Below, piece by piece: positions 37,581 through 44,884 of a stretch of DNA of 64,000 bases (position 1 is the first letter of the stretch; each line of letters starts with the position of its first letter). The position numbers and the translations under genes were made by a program. The stretch is from an uncultured Odoribacter sp. (GTDB lineage: Bacteria > Bacteroidota > Bacteroidia > Bacteroidales > Marinifilaceae). The DNA is taken from NCBI GenBank assembly GCA_900541415.1, contig UQJP01000007.1, positions 1 through 64,000 on the forward strand, in the 5' to 3' direction. Under the pieces are notes generated by a model. It had not been told where the DNA came from, did not search any database, and was given only the letters and a program-made list of their open reading frames with translations.

Positions 37581-38102
37581 TCAATACTCTTTTATTTCGG
37601 ACAAAACCTCTTTCAATCTATCAATAAATGCAAGTGGCTCTGCCACTCCTCCTATAATCAGGTCGTATTCTCCACCTTCATGCCCCATTCCCACCTTACA
37701 CATAGCCTGGGAATTCAATAACACATAATTCAATATCGGATTCGCTTCCGTTGAGAAATCGATCAATAAATCATAACGCTTCGCCAATATTGCGGGCAAA
37801 CCTTCATTCAAGATCTTTCCCCCGAACCCCAAATCCTCATTTCGAATCACCAAAGCGTCCGCAGGAGCAGAAACCTCTCCTTTCGCCGGCATGTAGCAAA
37901 GTCGGTCAAACTTCACCTCCTTAAAATCAACCGCCAGTTTTTTCAGCCAATCTGCCTGCGGAACGCAGGCACTCCAAATGACCAAAGCATTCTTAACCGA
38001 CTTCAGCTCCTTGTAAACAGCCTGACGTTCCACCGAATCCTTCCGCTTCGCTAAAGAGTCTTCTTTTATACGGTGAAGAATATTATTAATGATCTTTTTC
38101 AT
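37581..38102 (-). CDS. Conserved Bacteroidetes hypothetical protein (DUF6913-like)
   Basis: A 173-residue soluble protein with no signal peptide. The N-terminal 35 residues are basic and helical. The rest looks like an alpha/beta domain (ALVIWSACVP; DALVIRNEDLGFGG; YDLLIDFSTEANPILNYV; YDLIIGG). It resembles proteins annotated as DUF6913 that commonly sit upstream of dapA in Bacteroidetes; this name is from memory and tentative. The tight coupling with dapA (one base) hints at a role near lysine or cell-wall precursor synthesis, but nothing in the sequence proves it. Confidence 0.7.
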   Translation of the reverse strand: MKKIINNILHRIKEDSLAKRKDSVERQAVYKELKSVKNALVIWSACVPQADWLKKLAVDFKEVKFDRLCYMPAKGEVSAPADALVIRNEDLGFGGKILNEGLPAILAKRYDLLIDFSTEANPILNYVLLNSQAMCKVGMGHEGGEYDLIIGGVAEPLAFIDRLKEVLSEIKEY

Positions 38103-38195
38103 ATTACAAGCCTTTTACCCCAGAGTATTCCATTTTATTTCCATATCTATCAGCGACATATCACCCCGACACACCCTCTGTTAAAATTATCTGCA

Positions 38196-38203
38196 CAAAA
38201 ATA
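38196..38203 (-). promoter_or_regulatory. Putative -7 box of the DUF6913-dapA unit
   Basis: Minus-strand TATTTTTG (TAnnTTTG), 94 bases upstream of the first gene. Confidence 0.35.
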
Positions 38204-38281
38204 ACAATAAAAAAATGATTCATCCCGGTTTGTTATATCTTCTACAAATATTACATCAAATAGAAAAAAAACAACAAAAAA

Positions 38282-38313
38282 TTTGCACAGATAATATTTT
38301 GACTTTATCTTTG
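38282..38313 (+). promoter_or_regulatory. Promoter of tRNA-Arg
   Basis: TTTG at 38282-38285 and TATCTTTG at 38306-38313 are 20 bases apart, a complete Bacteroidetes -33/-7 promoter, 22 bases before the tRNA. Confidence 0.65.
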
Positions 38314-38335
38314 CACCGCTTTAGAGATAAAACAC

Positions 38336-38409
38336 GGACTCGTAGCTTAATTGGATAGAGCACTTGGTTACGGCCCAAGAGGTTGGAGGTTCGACTCCTC
38401 TCGAGTTCA
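38336..38409 (+). tRNA. tRNA-Arg (anticodon ACG)
   Basis: Folds into a full cloverleaf: acceptor stem GGACTCG/CGAGTTC, anticodon stem CTTGG/CCAAG with loop TTACGGC (anticodon ACG, decoding CGN after A-to-I change), T stem GGAGG/CCTCT with loop TTCGACT, discriminator A. The CCA end is not encoded. Confidence 0.95.
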
Positions 38410-38423
38410 CAACGATAAAGCAT

Positions 38424-38462
38424 AACCCGTATAATCGATCGATTATACGGGTTTTCTTCTTT
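38424..38462 (+). terminator. Terminator of tRNA-Arg
   Basis: A 30-bp perfect palindrome (38424-38453, AACCCGTATAATC with GATC loop) followed by TTCTTCTTTTT. Confidence 0.85.
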
Positions 38463-38698
38463 TTAAAGGGGAAGAATCAGGGGAATTATAGCCTGAAACA
38501 GAGATCAGCTTACCTTATATCCCTAAACCCAAACACCCCAGTCCCGGCCTACTCTATCCCCCAACGCCCTCACTCCGTAGCAAAACCATATAAACCGCCA
38601 CCACAACACACCACTCCTTAAAATTCCAGGAAGTCCGTCCAACAAATTGTTACCCCCAATTAAAAACAGAACCTAAAAGCGCGAAGTAGCCATCAACT

Positions 38699-38726
38699 AA
38701 AAAGCCCGGTAAAAACCGGGCTTTTT
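38699..38726 (-). terminator. Terminator of tRNA-Glu
   Basis: AAAAAGCCCGGT/ACCGGGCTTTTT, 12-bp stem with AAAA loop, directly after the minus-strand tRNA. Confidence 0.8.
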
Positions 38727-38728
38727 AG

Positions 38729-38800
38729 TAGCGCTAAGGGGAATCGAACCCCTGTTTTAAGAATGAGAATCTTACGTCCTAACCCCTAGACGATAGCGCC
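38729..38800 (-). tRNA. tRNA-Glu (anticodon CTC)
   Basis: Minus-strand cloverleaf: acceptor GGCGCTA/TAGCGCT (G1-U72), D arm TCTAGGGGTTAGGA, anticodon stem TAAGA/TCTTA with loop TTCTCAT (anticodon CTC), T stem AGGGG/CCCCT with TTCGATT, discriminator A. CCA is not encoded. Confidence 0.93.
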
Positions 38801-39034
38801 ATTTTCGACACGCCAAAATTAATACTTGTTTTTAGAATAACAAAAACTTTTTCCACGAAAAAAGCCCTCCTTCACTCTCTTTCGGCAAAGAATATTCCCT
38901 GCTGCTTCTTGATTTATTATCATACTGTAATTCAACATCATAGAAATAAAATAATATAAAAAAAATAAGCATCCTTTTATTTGAAAAAATAAAATATTTT
39001 CCCGTAATTTGTTGAACAGCAAAACTCTATAATC

Positions 39035-39994
39035 ATGAAACCACTTTTATTCATACTCGCATTTTTATTTGTATCTCCGTTATTTTCTCAAAATCATCTC
39101 AGATTTTTAGTTTTTGCCGACTTACATTACGACATGATGCCCGACGGAGACAGCCGACTTGCAACCATTTTTCAGGCGGCTGAGAAAAACAAAGTTAGTT
39201 TCATGGTCAATATGGGTGACCTGGCTGCCCCGATCGACCGCTATCAACCTTTAAAAGATAAGCTATCCCAGAGCCCTGTACCGATTTATCACATCATTGG
39301 CAATCACGACACAGACCACAGCGGTAAACAGGCATTCATGGACTTTTACGGTATGGAAAAACCGTTCTATTACATCGACAAAGGAAAATTCCGTTTCATA
39401 TTTCTGGATTCCAATCACTATGTCGACAAAGACGGACAGACCAAAGACTACCACAAAAGGGATTATGCCCGTAGTAAACAAATCGACCGCTATAGCCCGG
39501 AAGAAGTACAGTGGTTAGAAAAAGCACTACAAACCGAACAAATATGCCTTTTATTCTCACATGCTCCGATCAATGACAAGTACGGAGAAATCATCAACAA
39601 CGCAGATATACACAAAATCCTTATAGCCGCAAAAGCTAAAGGAACAGCCATTGCTGCCGTTTTTGGAGGGCATATCCATAGCGACAACTACCATGTCATC
39701 GACGGCATCCACTATATACAGGTAAACAGCGCCAGTAATATCTGGGGTGGGGCACAATTCACGAACACAGAACGTTTCCCGGCAGAGGTATATAAACAAT
39801 ACCCGTCATTGAAATACATTATTCCTTACCAAGATGCTCTTTATGCTACGGTAGATATATACACCAACGGTAAAGTAAAAATAAAAGGGACGAAAAGCAA
39901 TTACATATCTCCTGCCCCTGATCCCGAAAAACTAAAAAACAAACCCTATCCCTGCTCTCCGCGAATCTTAGACCGGAAATTTAATTACAGATAA
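39035..39994 (+). CDS. Secreted calcineurin-like metallophosphoesterase
   Basis: A 319-residue exported phosphoesterase. Signal peptide at about 1-18 (cleavage after VSPLFS). All metallophosphoesterase motifs are present: FADLHYD, NMGDLAA, IGNHDTD, LFSHAP and GGHIHSDNYH, giving a dinuclear metal site. The substrate cannot be told from sequence; relatives act on phosphodiesters, nucleotides or phospholipids. It is a single gene between tRNA-Glu and the Rcl-like locus, ending in a hairpin terminator. Confidence 0.92.
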   Translation: MKPLLFILAFLFVSPLFSQNHLRFLVFADLHYDMMPDGDSRLATIFQAAEKNKVSFMVNMGDLAAPIDRYQPLKDKLSQSPVPIYHIIGNHDTDHSGKQAFMDFYGMEKPFYYIDKGKFRFIFLDSNHYVDKDGQTKDYHKRDYARSKQIDRYSPEEVQWLEKALQTEQICLLFSHAPINDKYGEIINNADIHKILIAAKAKGTAIAAVFGGHIHSDNYHVIDGIHYIQVNSASNIWGGAQFTNTERFPAEVYKQYPSLKYIIPYQDALYATVDIYTNGKVKIKGTKSNYISPAPDPEKLKNKPYPCSPRILDRKFNYR

Positions 39995-40038
39995 TTTTTC
40001 ATTTCTACCACTCATTACTCTAATACCCCCTTCCAATA

Positions 40039-40073
40039 AAAACCGGATATGGAAAATTTCCATACCCGGTTTT
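40039..40073 (+). terminator. Terminator after the metallophosphoesterase gene
   Basis: AAAACCGG.TATGGAAA / TTTCCATA.CCGGTTTT hairpin with one A-C mismatch, followed by ATCACT; the T run is part of the stem. Confidence 0.65.
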
Positions 40074-40278
40074 ATCACTATATAAAATATATTCAAAACA
40101 AAATTTAAAATATGATAATACAATACCTCATTCACAAAACATGCTAACCCCCACACATCAATCTGATTAACAAAAACTTAAAAACACAAAAAGCAGCAAC
40201 ATGCCTCTCATCCGATAAAAAGCATTGTGTTTTGTTCACGAAAATTAGAAATAAAAGTTATTTTACAGAGATAATTCC

Positions 40279-40286
40279 TATCTTTA
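40279..40286 (+). promoter_or_regulatory. Putative -7 box of the araC-type gene
   Basis: TATCTTTA, one base off TAnnTTTG, 26 bases before the ATG. Confidence 0.35.
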
Positions 40287-40311
40287 CTATCCATTACATA
40301 AACCACCACGC

Positions 40312-41142
40312 ATGGACTATATTTTTTCAACTCCATTGAAAGGTATCGTCGCTTTAACCGACACCTTTCATGCTGCCCTAAGACTACGCAGTGATAAAAA
40401 TCTCTATAAAATACTCTGGGTACAAACAGGTTACGTTTCATTGGAAGTAGATTGCATCCCCATCACCGTACAACAGGGAGAATTTATCGCTTTCACTCCC
40501 CTGCACCATATAGAATTTAAAGAAATCGACGGTGCTTATACAACTTACCTTTTCAATAGTAATTTCTATTGCATTTATGGCCATGACAACGAAGTTTCCT
40601 GTAACGGCCTTTTATTTTATGGAACTTCCAAACCGCTACGTTTCCATGTCACCAAAGTTCAGTCCGACCAATTAATGGAAATCACCCGAAGCTTTCTAAA
40701 AGAGTATGCGCAGCAAGACAACCTGAAAGAGGAAATGCTGCGAATCCATCTGAAAAGTTTGATCATTAATTGTACCCGGATAGCCAGAAACCGTTACGCC
40801 GCTTTCGGAGAAAAAGAAAAAGGATTCGAAATCATCCGGCAATACTATTCCCTGGTCGATGCTCACTTTCGGGAGAAAAAGCAAGTACAGGAATATGCCG
40901 AAATTCTTCACCGTTCTCCCAAAACCATCACCAACCTTTTCCTGACCTATGGTCTGTCCTCCCCTTTAAAGATCATCCACGAACGCCTGGAAGCCGAAGC
41001 CCGCCGCCTATTGCTCTACACGAATAAAAGCGCAAAAGAAATCGCCGACCTGTTAGGCTTTGAAGATGCCGCCACTTTCAGCCGTTTCTTTAAAAATATG
41101 AACGGGAAAAGCATTTCCGATTACCGAAAAAACGAAAAATAG
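40312..41142 (+). CDS. AraC-family regulator of the Rcl-like locus
   Basis: A 276-residue regulator with an N-terminal cupin-like sensor region (about 25-110) and a C-terminal AraC double helix-turn-helix (about 190-274, ending SAKEIADLLGFEDAATFSRFFKNM in pieces). Cysteines lie at 48, 87, 97 and 154; three are in the sensor half. In E. coli, RclR is activated by HOCl through oxidation of sensor cysteines, so these are candidate redox switches, though their positions are not shown to correspond. The gene is followed by DUF417 and rclA-like genes on the same strand, the E. coli rcl arrangement without rclB. A 13-bp direct repeat spaced 21 bp lies just after its stop codon. Confidence 0.85.
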   Translation: MDYIFSTPLKGIVALTDTFHAALRLRSDKNLYKILWVQTGYVSLEVDCIPITVQQGEFIAFTPLHHIEFKEIDGAYTTYLFNSNFYCIYGHDNEVSCNGLLFYGTSKPLRFHVTKVQSDQLMEITRSFLKEYAQQDNLKEEMLRIHLKSLIINCTRIARNRYAAFGEKEKGFEIIRQYYSLVDAHFREKKQVQEYAEILHRSPKTITNLFLTYGLSSPLKIIHERLEAEARRLLLYTNKSAKEIADLLGFEDAATFSRFFKNMNGKSISDYRKNEK

Positions 41143-41175
41143 GAAAAATTGCCAACTCTACCGGAAAAATTGCCA
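41142..41175. promoter_or_regulatory. Direct-repeat candidate operator of the AraC-type regulator
   Basis: GGAAAAATTGCCA occurs at 41142-41154 and again, identical, at 41163-41175: 21 bp start to start, two helical turns. This is the usual geometry of AraC-family half-sites. It lies 65-98 bases before the DUF417 start. The same stretch can fold as a hairpin (CTCTACCGG/CCGGTAGAG, about 41155-41187) that may end the regulator transcript. Confidence 0.6.
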
Positions 41176-41239
41176 TTTCCCGGTAGAGCTAAAATATAGA
41201 ATTTTGCGTCATCCGTTTAACACTTAAAATATAAACACC

Positions 41240-41839
41240 ATGACAGCAAAACTCACCGAACTTTATTTTCAATTTCTGGATTTAGCGGCAAACAGCCGGA
41301 AAGCGGGTATTTTCCTGCTTCGTTTAGCCATTCTCATCATCTTTATCTGGATCGGCGGACTAAAATTTTGGAACTATGAAGCCGAAGGAATCGTACCATT
41401 TGTAGCCAACAGTCCTTTTATGAACTTCTTTTACGAAAAACAAGCCCCTGAATACAAGGCTTACAAACTAAAAGAAGGAGAATACAATCCGGAAAAACAG
41501 GCCTGGCATATCAGTAACAACACCTATGGCTTTTCTCATGGACTGGGGATATTAATCATGACCATCGGGGTACTGGTGTTTATGGGGACATTCGCCCCGA
41601 AAATCGGATTGATAGGAAGCCTGTTGGCAATCGTTATGACCATAGGCACGCTTTCATTTCTAATCACTACCCCGGAAGTTTGGGTTCCCGACCTGGGTAG
41701 CGGAGAATGGGGATTTCCATTATTAAGCGGAGCGGGGCGACTTGTAATCAAAGACACAGCCATCCTGGCAGGTGCAGTAATCCTGCTTTCCGATTCCGCA
41801 CAAACGATATTAAAGCACACTAAAAATGACCGAACATGA
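41240..41839 (+). CDS. rclC: DUF417 membrane protein, RclC/YkgB-like
   Basis: A 199-residue integral membrane protein of the DUF417 family. Membrane helices lie at about 22-44, 96-117, 121-146 and 166-184. Family-typical patterns are WIGGLKFWNYEAEGIVPFVANSPF split around the first loop, and the central SHGLGI. An extracytoplasmic loop of about 50 residues (EKQAPEYKAYKLKEGEYNPE) sits between helices 1 and 2. In E. coli the homologue RclC is induced by HOCl with RclA; its role is unclear. Its stop overlaps the next start (ATGA), so it is translationally coupled to the RclA-like gene. Confidence 0.88.
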   Translation: MTAKLTELYFQFLDLAANSRKAGIFLLRLAILIIFIWIGGLKFWNYEAEGIVPFVANSPFMNFFYEKQAPEYKAYKLKEGEYNPEKQAWHISNNTYGFSHGLGILIMTIGVLVFMGTFAPKIGLIGSLLAIVMTIGTLSFLITTPEVWVPDLGSGEWGFPLLSGAGRLVIKDTAILAGAVILLSDSAQTILKHTKNDRT

Positions 41840-43209
41840 AAAAATATGATGCAATTATCATCGGATTCGGCAAAGGCGGTAAAACGCTGGCCGTAGAACT
41901 GGCAAAACGTAACTGGAAAGTTGCCATGATAGAACGTTCAGAAAAAATGTATGGCGGAACTTGTATCAACATCGGCTGTATTCCAACGAAAACGCTGGTA
42001 CATCAGGCCAAACTATCGCTGGAACGGAAAATCGACCGCTTTGAAGACCAAAAGGAATTCTACCGACAGGCGATTACCCGCAAAGAAGAAGTGACCTCTT
42101 TGCTAAGGGATAAAAATTATCACAACCTCGCCGACCAGCCCAACATTACGGTTTACACGGGCGAAGGCTCTTTTTCCGGTAAAAATGAAATACAGGTTAA
42201 AGAAAAAGACAACACCCTAACCCTGCAAGCCCCGCACATTTTCATCAACACAGGTGCCACAACCGTTATCCCTCCCATAAACGGAGTAGCTGAAAGCAAA
42301 CACGTCTACACCAGCACCTCCATAATGGAACTGACAGAACTCCCCCGTAAACTGATCATCGTAGGGGGTGGCTATATCGGACTGGAATTCGCCTCCATGT
42401 ATGCGTCATTTGGCTCGCAAATCACCGTATTGGAAGGCTTTTCCGAACTTATCCCGCGTGAGGACAGGGACATTGCCGAATGTGTAAAAACGACATTGGA
42501 AAAGAAAGGAATTACATTCCATTTAAACGCCAACGTGCAAACAATCCGGGATTCCGATGAATCGGTCCGCCTTACCTATAAAAACACAACAACAGGACAA
42601 CTCATCGAACTGGAAGCGGATGCAATACTGCTCGCTACCGGCAGGAAACCGGACACCTCCGGCCTAAACCTCGAAATAGCCGGGGTAAAAACCGACGAAC
42701 GGGGAACAATTATCGTTGACAAACACTTAAAAACCAGCAACCCCGATATTTACGCCATTGGAGACGTCAAAGGCGGATTGCAGTTCACCTATATTTCTCT
42801 GGACGATTTTCGGATTATCCGGGACGATCTGTTCGGGGCACAGACCCGTAACAAGGACGATCGTAATCCCGTGAGTTATTCCGTATTTATCGATCCACCC
42901 CTTTCCCGGATCGGCATGAGCGAATCAGAAGCCAAAGCCCAGGGATTAGACATCAAAGTGAAAACAATCGTTGTGGCCTCTATCCCCCGTACGCACACCA
43001 TAGAGGCAACAGAAGGACTGCTAAAAGCAGTAGTCCACGCTAAGACCAACAAAATTTTAGGGTGTACCTTATTCTGCATAGAATCCAGTGAAGTAATCAA
43101 CACCGTGGCTGTGGCCATGAAAGCAGGATTGGACTATACATTCCTTCGGGATTTCATTTTCACGCATCCCAGCATGAGTGAATCTTTAAACGACTTGTTC
43201 ACTTTATAA
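41836..43209 (+). CDS. rclA: RclA-like pyridine nucleotide-disulfide oxidoreductase
   Basis: A 457-residue FAD- and NAD(P)H-dependent oxidoreductase. The N-terminal FAD-binding site is IIGFGKGGKTLAVELAK. The redox disulfide is GGTCINIGCIPTK with Cys43 and Cys48, the same positions as I recall for E. coli RclA. The NAD(P)H fold GGGYIGLEFASMYASFG and the second FAD motif YAIGDVKGGLQFTYISLDD follow. The C-terminal dimerisation domain ends IFTHPSMSESLNDLF. The characteristic FGKGGKTLAVELAK and HPSMSESLNDLF segments distinguish RclA from lipoamide dehydrogenase and mercuric reductase. E. coli RclA is a Cu(II) reductase protecting against HOCl. Overlaps the DUF417 gene by four bases. Confidence 0.92.
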   Translation: MKKYDAIIIGFGKGGKTLAVELAKRNWKVAMIERSEKMYGGTCINIGCIPTKTLVHQAKLSLERKIDRFEDQKEFYRQAITRKEEVTSLLRDKNYHNLADQPNITVYTGEGSFSGKNEIQVKEKDNTLTLQAPHIFINTGATTVIPPINGVAESKHVYTSTSIMELTELPRKLIIVGGGYIGLEFASMYASFGSQITVLEGFSELIPREDRDIAECVKTTLEKKGITFHLNANVQTIRDSDESVRLTYKNTTTGQLIELEADAILLATGRKPDTSGLNLEIAGVKTDERGTIIVDKHLKTSNPDIYAIGDVKGGLQFTYISLDDFRIIRDDLFGAQTRNKDDRNPVSYSVFIDPPLSRIGMSESEAKAQGLDIKVKTIVVASIPRTHTIEATEGLLKAVVHAKTNKILGCTLFCIESSEVINTVAVAMKAGLDYTFLRDFIFTHPSMSESLNDLFTL

Positions 43210-43292
43210 TGTCATACCTGTCCCGGATGGCCTTTCCCCAATAACAGGGCAAAATAAAAACATCCGGACTTCCTATTTCAAAATACCATTCC

Positions 43293-43325
43293 ATAGCCGG
43301 TTAAAATTCTAACCGGCTATTTTTA
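43293..43325 (+). terminator. Terminator of the Rcl-like operon
   Basis: ATAGCCGGTTA/TAACCGGCTAT, perfect 11-bp stem (43293-43303, 43310-43320), followed by TTTT. Confidence 0.85.
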
Positions 43326-43560
43326 ACGGCGGTCATTCCTGCAAATCCCTCACAACGATCCGCAATCAACAGACAGGAATAACAATACATTTAAAAATGT
43401 CACCATGACGGCGGGGTTCCTTACCTCTTTACATAAAAACGGATTTTTCCTTTGTTCACGGATGTACTATTTATCAATCGCTTATCTTAGTAAACCGACA
43501 CTTCGGACAACGATTCACCCTTCAAAACGCCTACATTTTTCAAAAAAAACAGGGCATAAA

Positions 43561-43591
43561 TTTGCAGACTTAAAGATTATATCTATCTTTG
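43561..43591 (+). promoter_or_regulatory. Promoter of tRNA-Lys
   Basis: TTTG at 43561-43564 and TATCTTTG at 43584-43591, 19 bases apart; a complete -33/-7 promoter 25 bases before the tRNA. Confidence 0.65.
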
Positions 43592-43616
43592 CACCCGCAA
43601 TTAAGCAACAAATGAT

Positions 43617-43689
43617 GATTCAGTAGCTCAGCTGGTAGAGCACAACACTTTTAATGTTGGGGTCCTGGGTTCGAATCCCAGCTGGATCA
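43617..43689 (+). tRNA. tRNA-Lys (anticodon TTT)
   Basis: Cloverleaf with acceptor GATTCAG/CTGGATC, anticodon stem CAACA/TGTTG with loop CTTTTAA (anticodon TTT), T stem CTGGG/CCCAG with TTCGAAT, discriminator A; CCA not encoded. Confidence 0.96.
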
Positions 43690-43763
43690 CACACGAGAGA
43701 GAATGACAGGAAGGATGTTTAACATCCTTTTATTTTGTCCAATCTAATTCGTGAGTACACATT

Positions 43764-43837
43764 CGGGGCGTAGCGCAGTCCGGTAGCGCATCTGCTTTGG
43801 GAGCAGAGGGTCGCAGGTTCGAATCCTGTCACCCCGA
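43764..43837 (+). tRNA. tRNA-Pro (anticodon TGG)
   Basis: Cloverleaf with acceptor CGGGGCG/CACCCCG, anticodon stem TCTGC/GCAGA with loop TTTGGGA (anticodon TGG), T stem GCAGG/CCTGT with TTCGAAT, discriminator A; CCA not encoded. The sixth acceptor pair is C-A (6:67), a mismatch. It lies 74 bases after tRNA-Lys and probably shares its transcript. Confidence 0.94.
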
Positions 43838-44216
43838 CAGTTGAAAAAACAGGCAGTTACATGAAAATGTAACTGTTTTTTTATATCCATTCCGATAATA
43901 TACATCCGTTTTTATCCCCTTCCCCGCTACTTTTTCCTATATCTGCTTGCAAATTATTTGCAAATCTTTAAACTGAAGAAAATAATCACAGCAAAATTTT
44001 ATCCTTCCCAGGGAGGTAAACCGGAAAACAAACACGAAAATATGTGTTACAGCAATTTGGCGTAAACTAAAGACATTTTCTAAGGGCGAACACCCTTTCA
44101 GGAAACGGGGAATGAAGATAGCAAGAAAAAGCACATCGGTTTAAGCGTATTCATTCCTCCTCTATTCGGAGGCTTCAAAAAATCCCTCCCCCACGATCAT
44201 TCCCTCTATCGAATAT
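43838..44216. other. Intergenic region with a palindrome
   Basis: About 380 bases between tRNA-Pro and yigZ. After the tRNA terminator there is a perfect palindrome TTGCAAATTATTTGCAA (43947-43963, 8+1+8), possibly a regulator site. A 65-codon minus-strand frame at 43937-44134 has no supporting features. Confidence 0.55.
43854..43883 (+). terminator. Terminator of the tRNA-Lys/tRNA-Pro unit
   Basis: CAGTTACAT/ATGTAACTG stem (43854-43862, 43867-43875), GAAA tetraloop, then eight T. Confidence 0.9.
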
Positions 44217-44813
44217 TCATGAAAGAAAAGTCATAGAATCCACCTGCCTCAAACGTTCCTTCAAATTTTCCATATCTTTTTGTCGGATAGACAACAGCAT
44301 TTCGCATTGCAATTCGAAATTACGTTCTAAAACTTCGGGATTTTCTTCCTTTACAATTTTCATAACATCGTTTAAAACCAGATAACTGAAACAAATACGA
44401 ATTTGTTCATCGACGGTTTTTTCCACAACCTCAGCATGGCACAAGGCATCGGCAGCAGCCTCCCGGTAGGCATTGATCAGGCCGGACACCCCTAATTTCG
44501 TCCCACCAAAATAACGGATCACTACAATTAGTATATTGGTTAAATCATTCGACTGAATCTGTCCTAAAATCGGACGTCCGGCTGTGGAAGAAGGCTCTCC
44601 GTCGTCGTTGGCCCGGAAATTTTTCTTATCGGCTCCCAACATCCAGGCATAGCAATGATGCCGGGCATCATAAAATTTATCTTTCAATTCCGCCACGATC
44701 TCCTTGATCTGTCCCTCCGACTGAACAGGATAAGCCAAAGAAATGAATTTACTGCCTTTTTCTTTGTAAAGCCCCTCCGCGGGAGCCGCTATCGTTTTGT
44801 ATAAATCTTCCAT
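44217..44813 (-). CDS. yigZ: YigZ/IMPACT-family protein
   Basis: A 198-residue protein of the YigZ family. The N-terminal UPF0029/Impact domain (about 15-125) shows KGSKFISLAYPV, ARHHCYAWMLG, NDDGEPSSTAGRPIL and VIRYFGGTKLGVSGLI. The C-terminal part is a DUF1949-like ferredoxin-fold domain (about 135-198). The family is linked to translation or stress control by similarity to eukaryotic Impact; biochemical function in bacteria is unknown. It lies downstream of dnaA, separated from it by a hairpin terminator. Confidence 0.93.
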   Translation of the reverse strand: MEDLYKTIAAPAEGLYKEKGSKFISLAYPVQSEGQIKEIVAELKDKFYDARHHCYAWMLGADKKNFRANDDGEPSSTAGRPILGQIQSNDLTNILIVVIRYFGGTKLGVSGLINAYREAAADALCHAEVVEKTVDEQIRICFSYLVLNDVMKIVKEENPEVLERNFELQCEMLLSIRQKDMENLKERLRQVDSMTFLS

Positions 44814-44820
44814 AGAACAA

Positions 44821-44867
44821 AAAAGGGTTTAAAATCCGGCAGGAACACCAAATCTTAAACCCTTTCT
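44821..44867 (-). terminator. Terminator of dnaA
   Basis: Minus-strand AAAGGGTTTAAGAT ... ATTTTAAACCCTTT hairpin with about 16-nt loop and a T run, 20 bases beyond the dnaA stop. Confidence 0.75.
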
Positions 44868-44884
44868 TTATTATTTTATCAAAC

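Larger units (their letters stand above)
38410..38728. other. Intergenic region between tRNA-Arg and tRNA-Glu
   Basis: About 320 bases with two terminators, one for each converging tRNA gene, and otherwise unremarkable C/A-rich sequence. No supported gene. Confidence 0.6.
43210..43616. other. Intergenic region between rclA and tRNA-Lys
   Basis: About 400 bases. It holds the rclA terminator near its start and the tRNA-Lys promoter near its end. A 73-codon frame at 43405-43626 runs into the tRNA and is not credible. Confidence 0.6.

Noticed and set aside
38364..38621. An 85-codon frame
   Set aside because: It starts inside tRNA-Arg and crosses its terminator, with low-complexity Pro/Thr translation; not a gene.
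40208..40441. A 77-codon minus-strand frame at the araC-type promoter
   Set aside because: It lies antisense to the start of a well-supported gene, with no partner or motif.
43405..43626. A 73-codon frame before tRNA-Lys
   Set aside because: It overlaps the tRNA promoter and gene and has no recognisable protein features.
43937..44134. A 65-codon minus-strand frame
   Set aside because: It runs across the palindrome at 43947 and has no family or upstream promoter.
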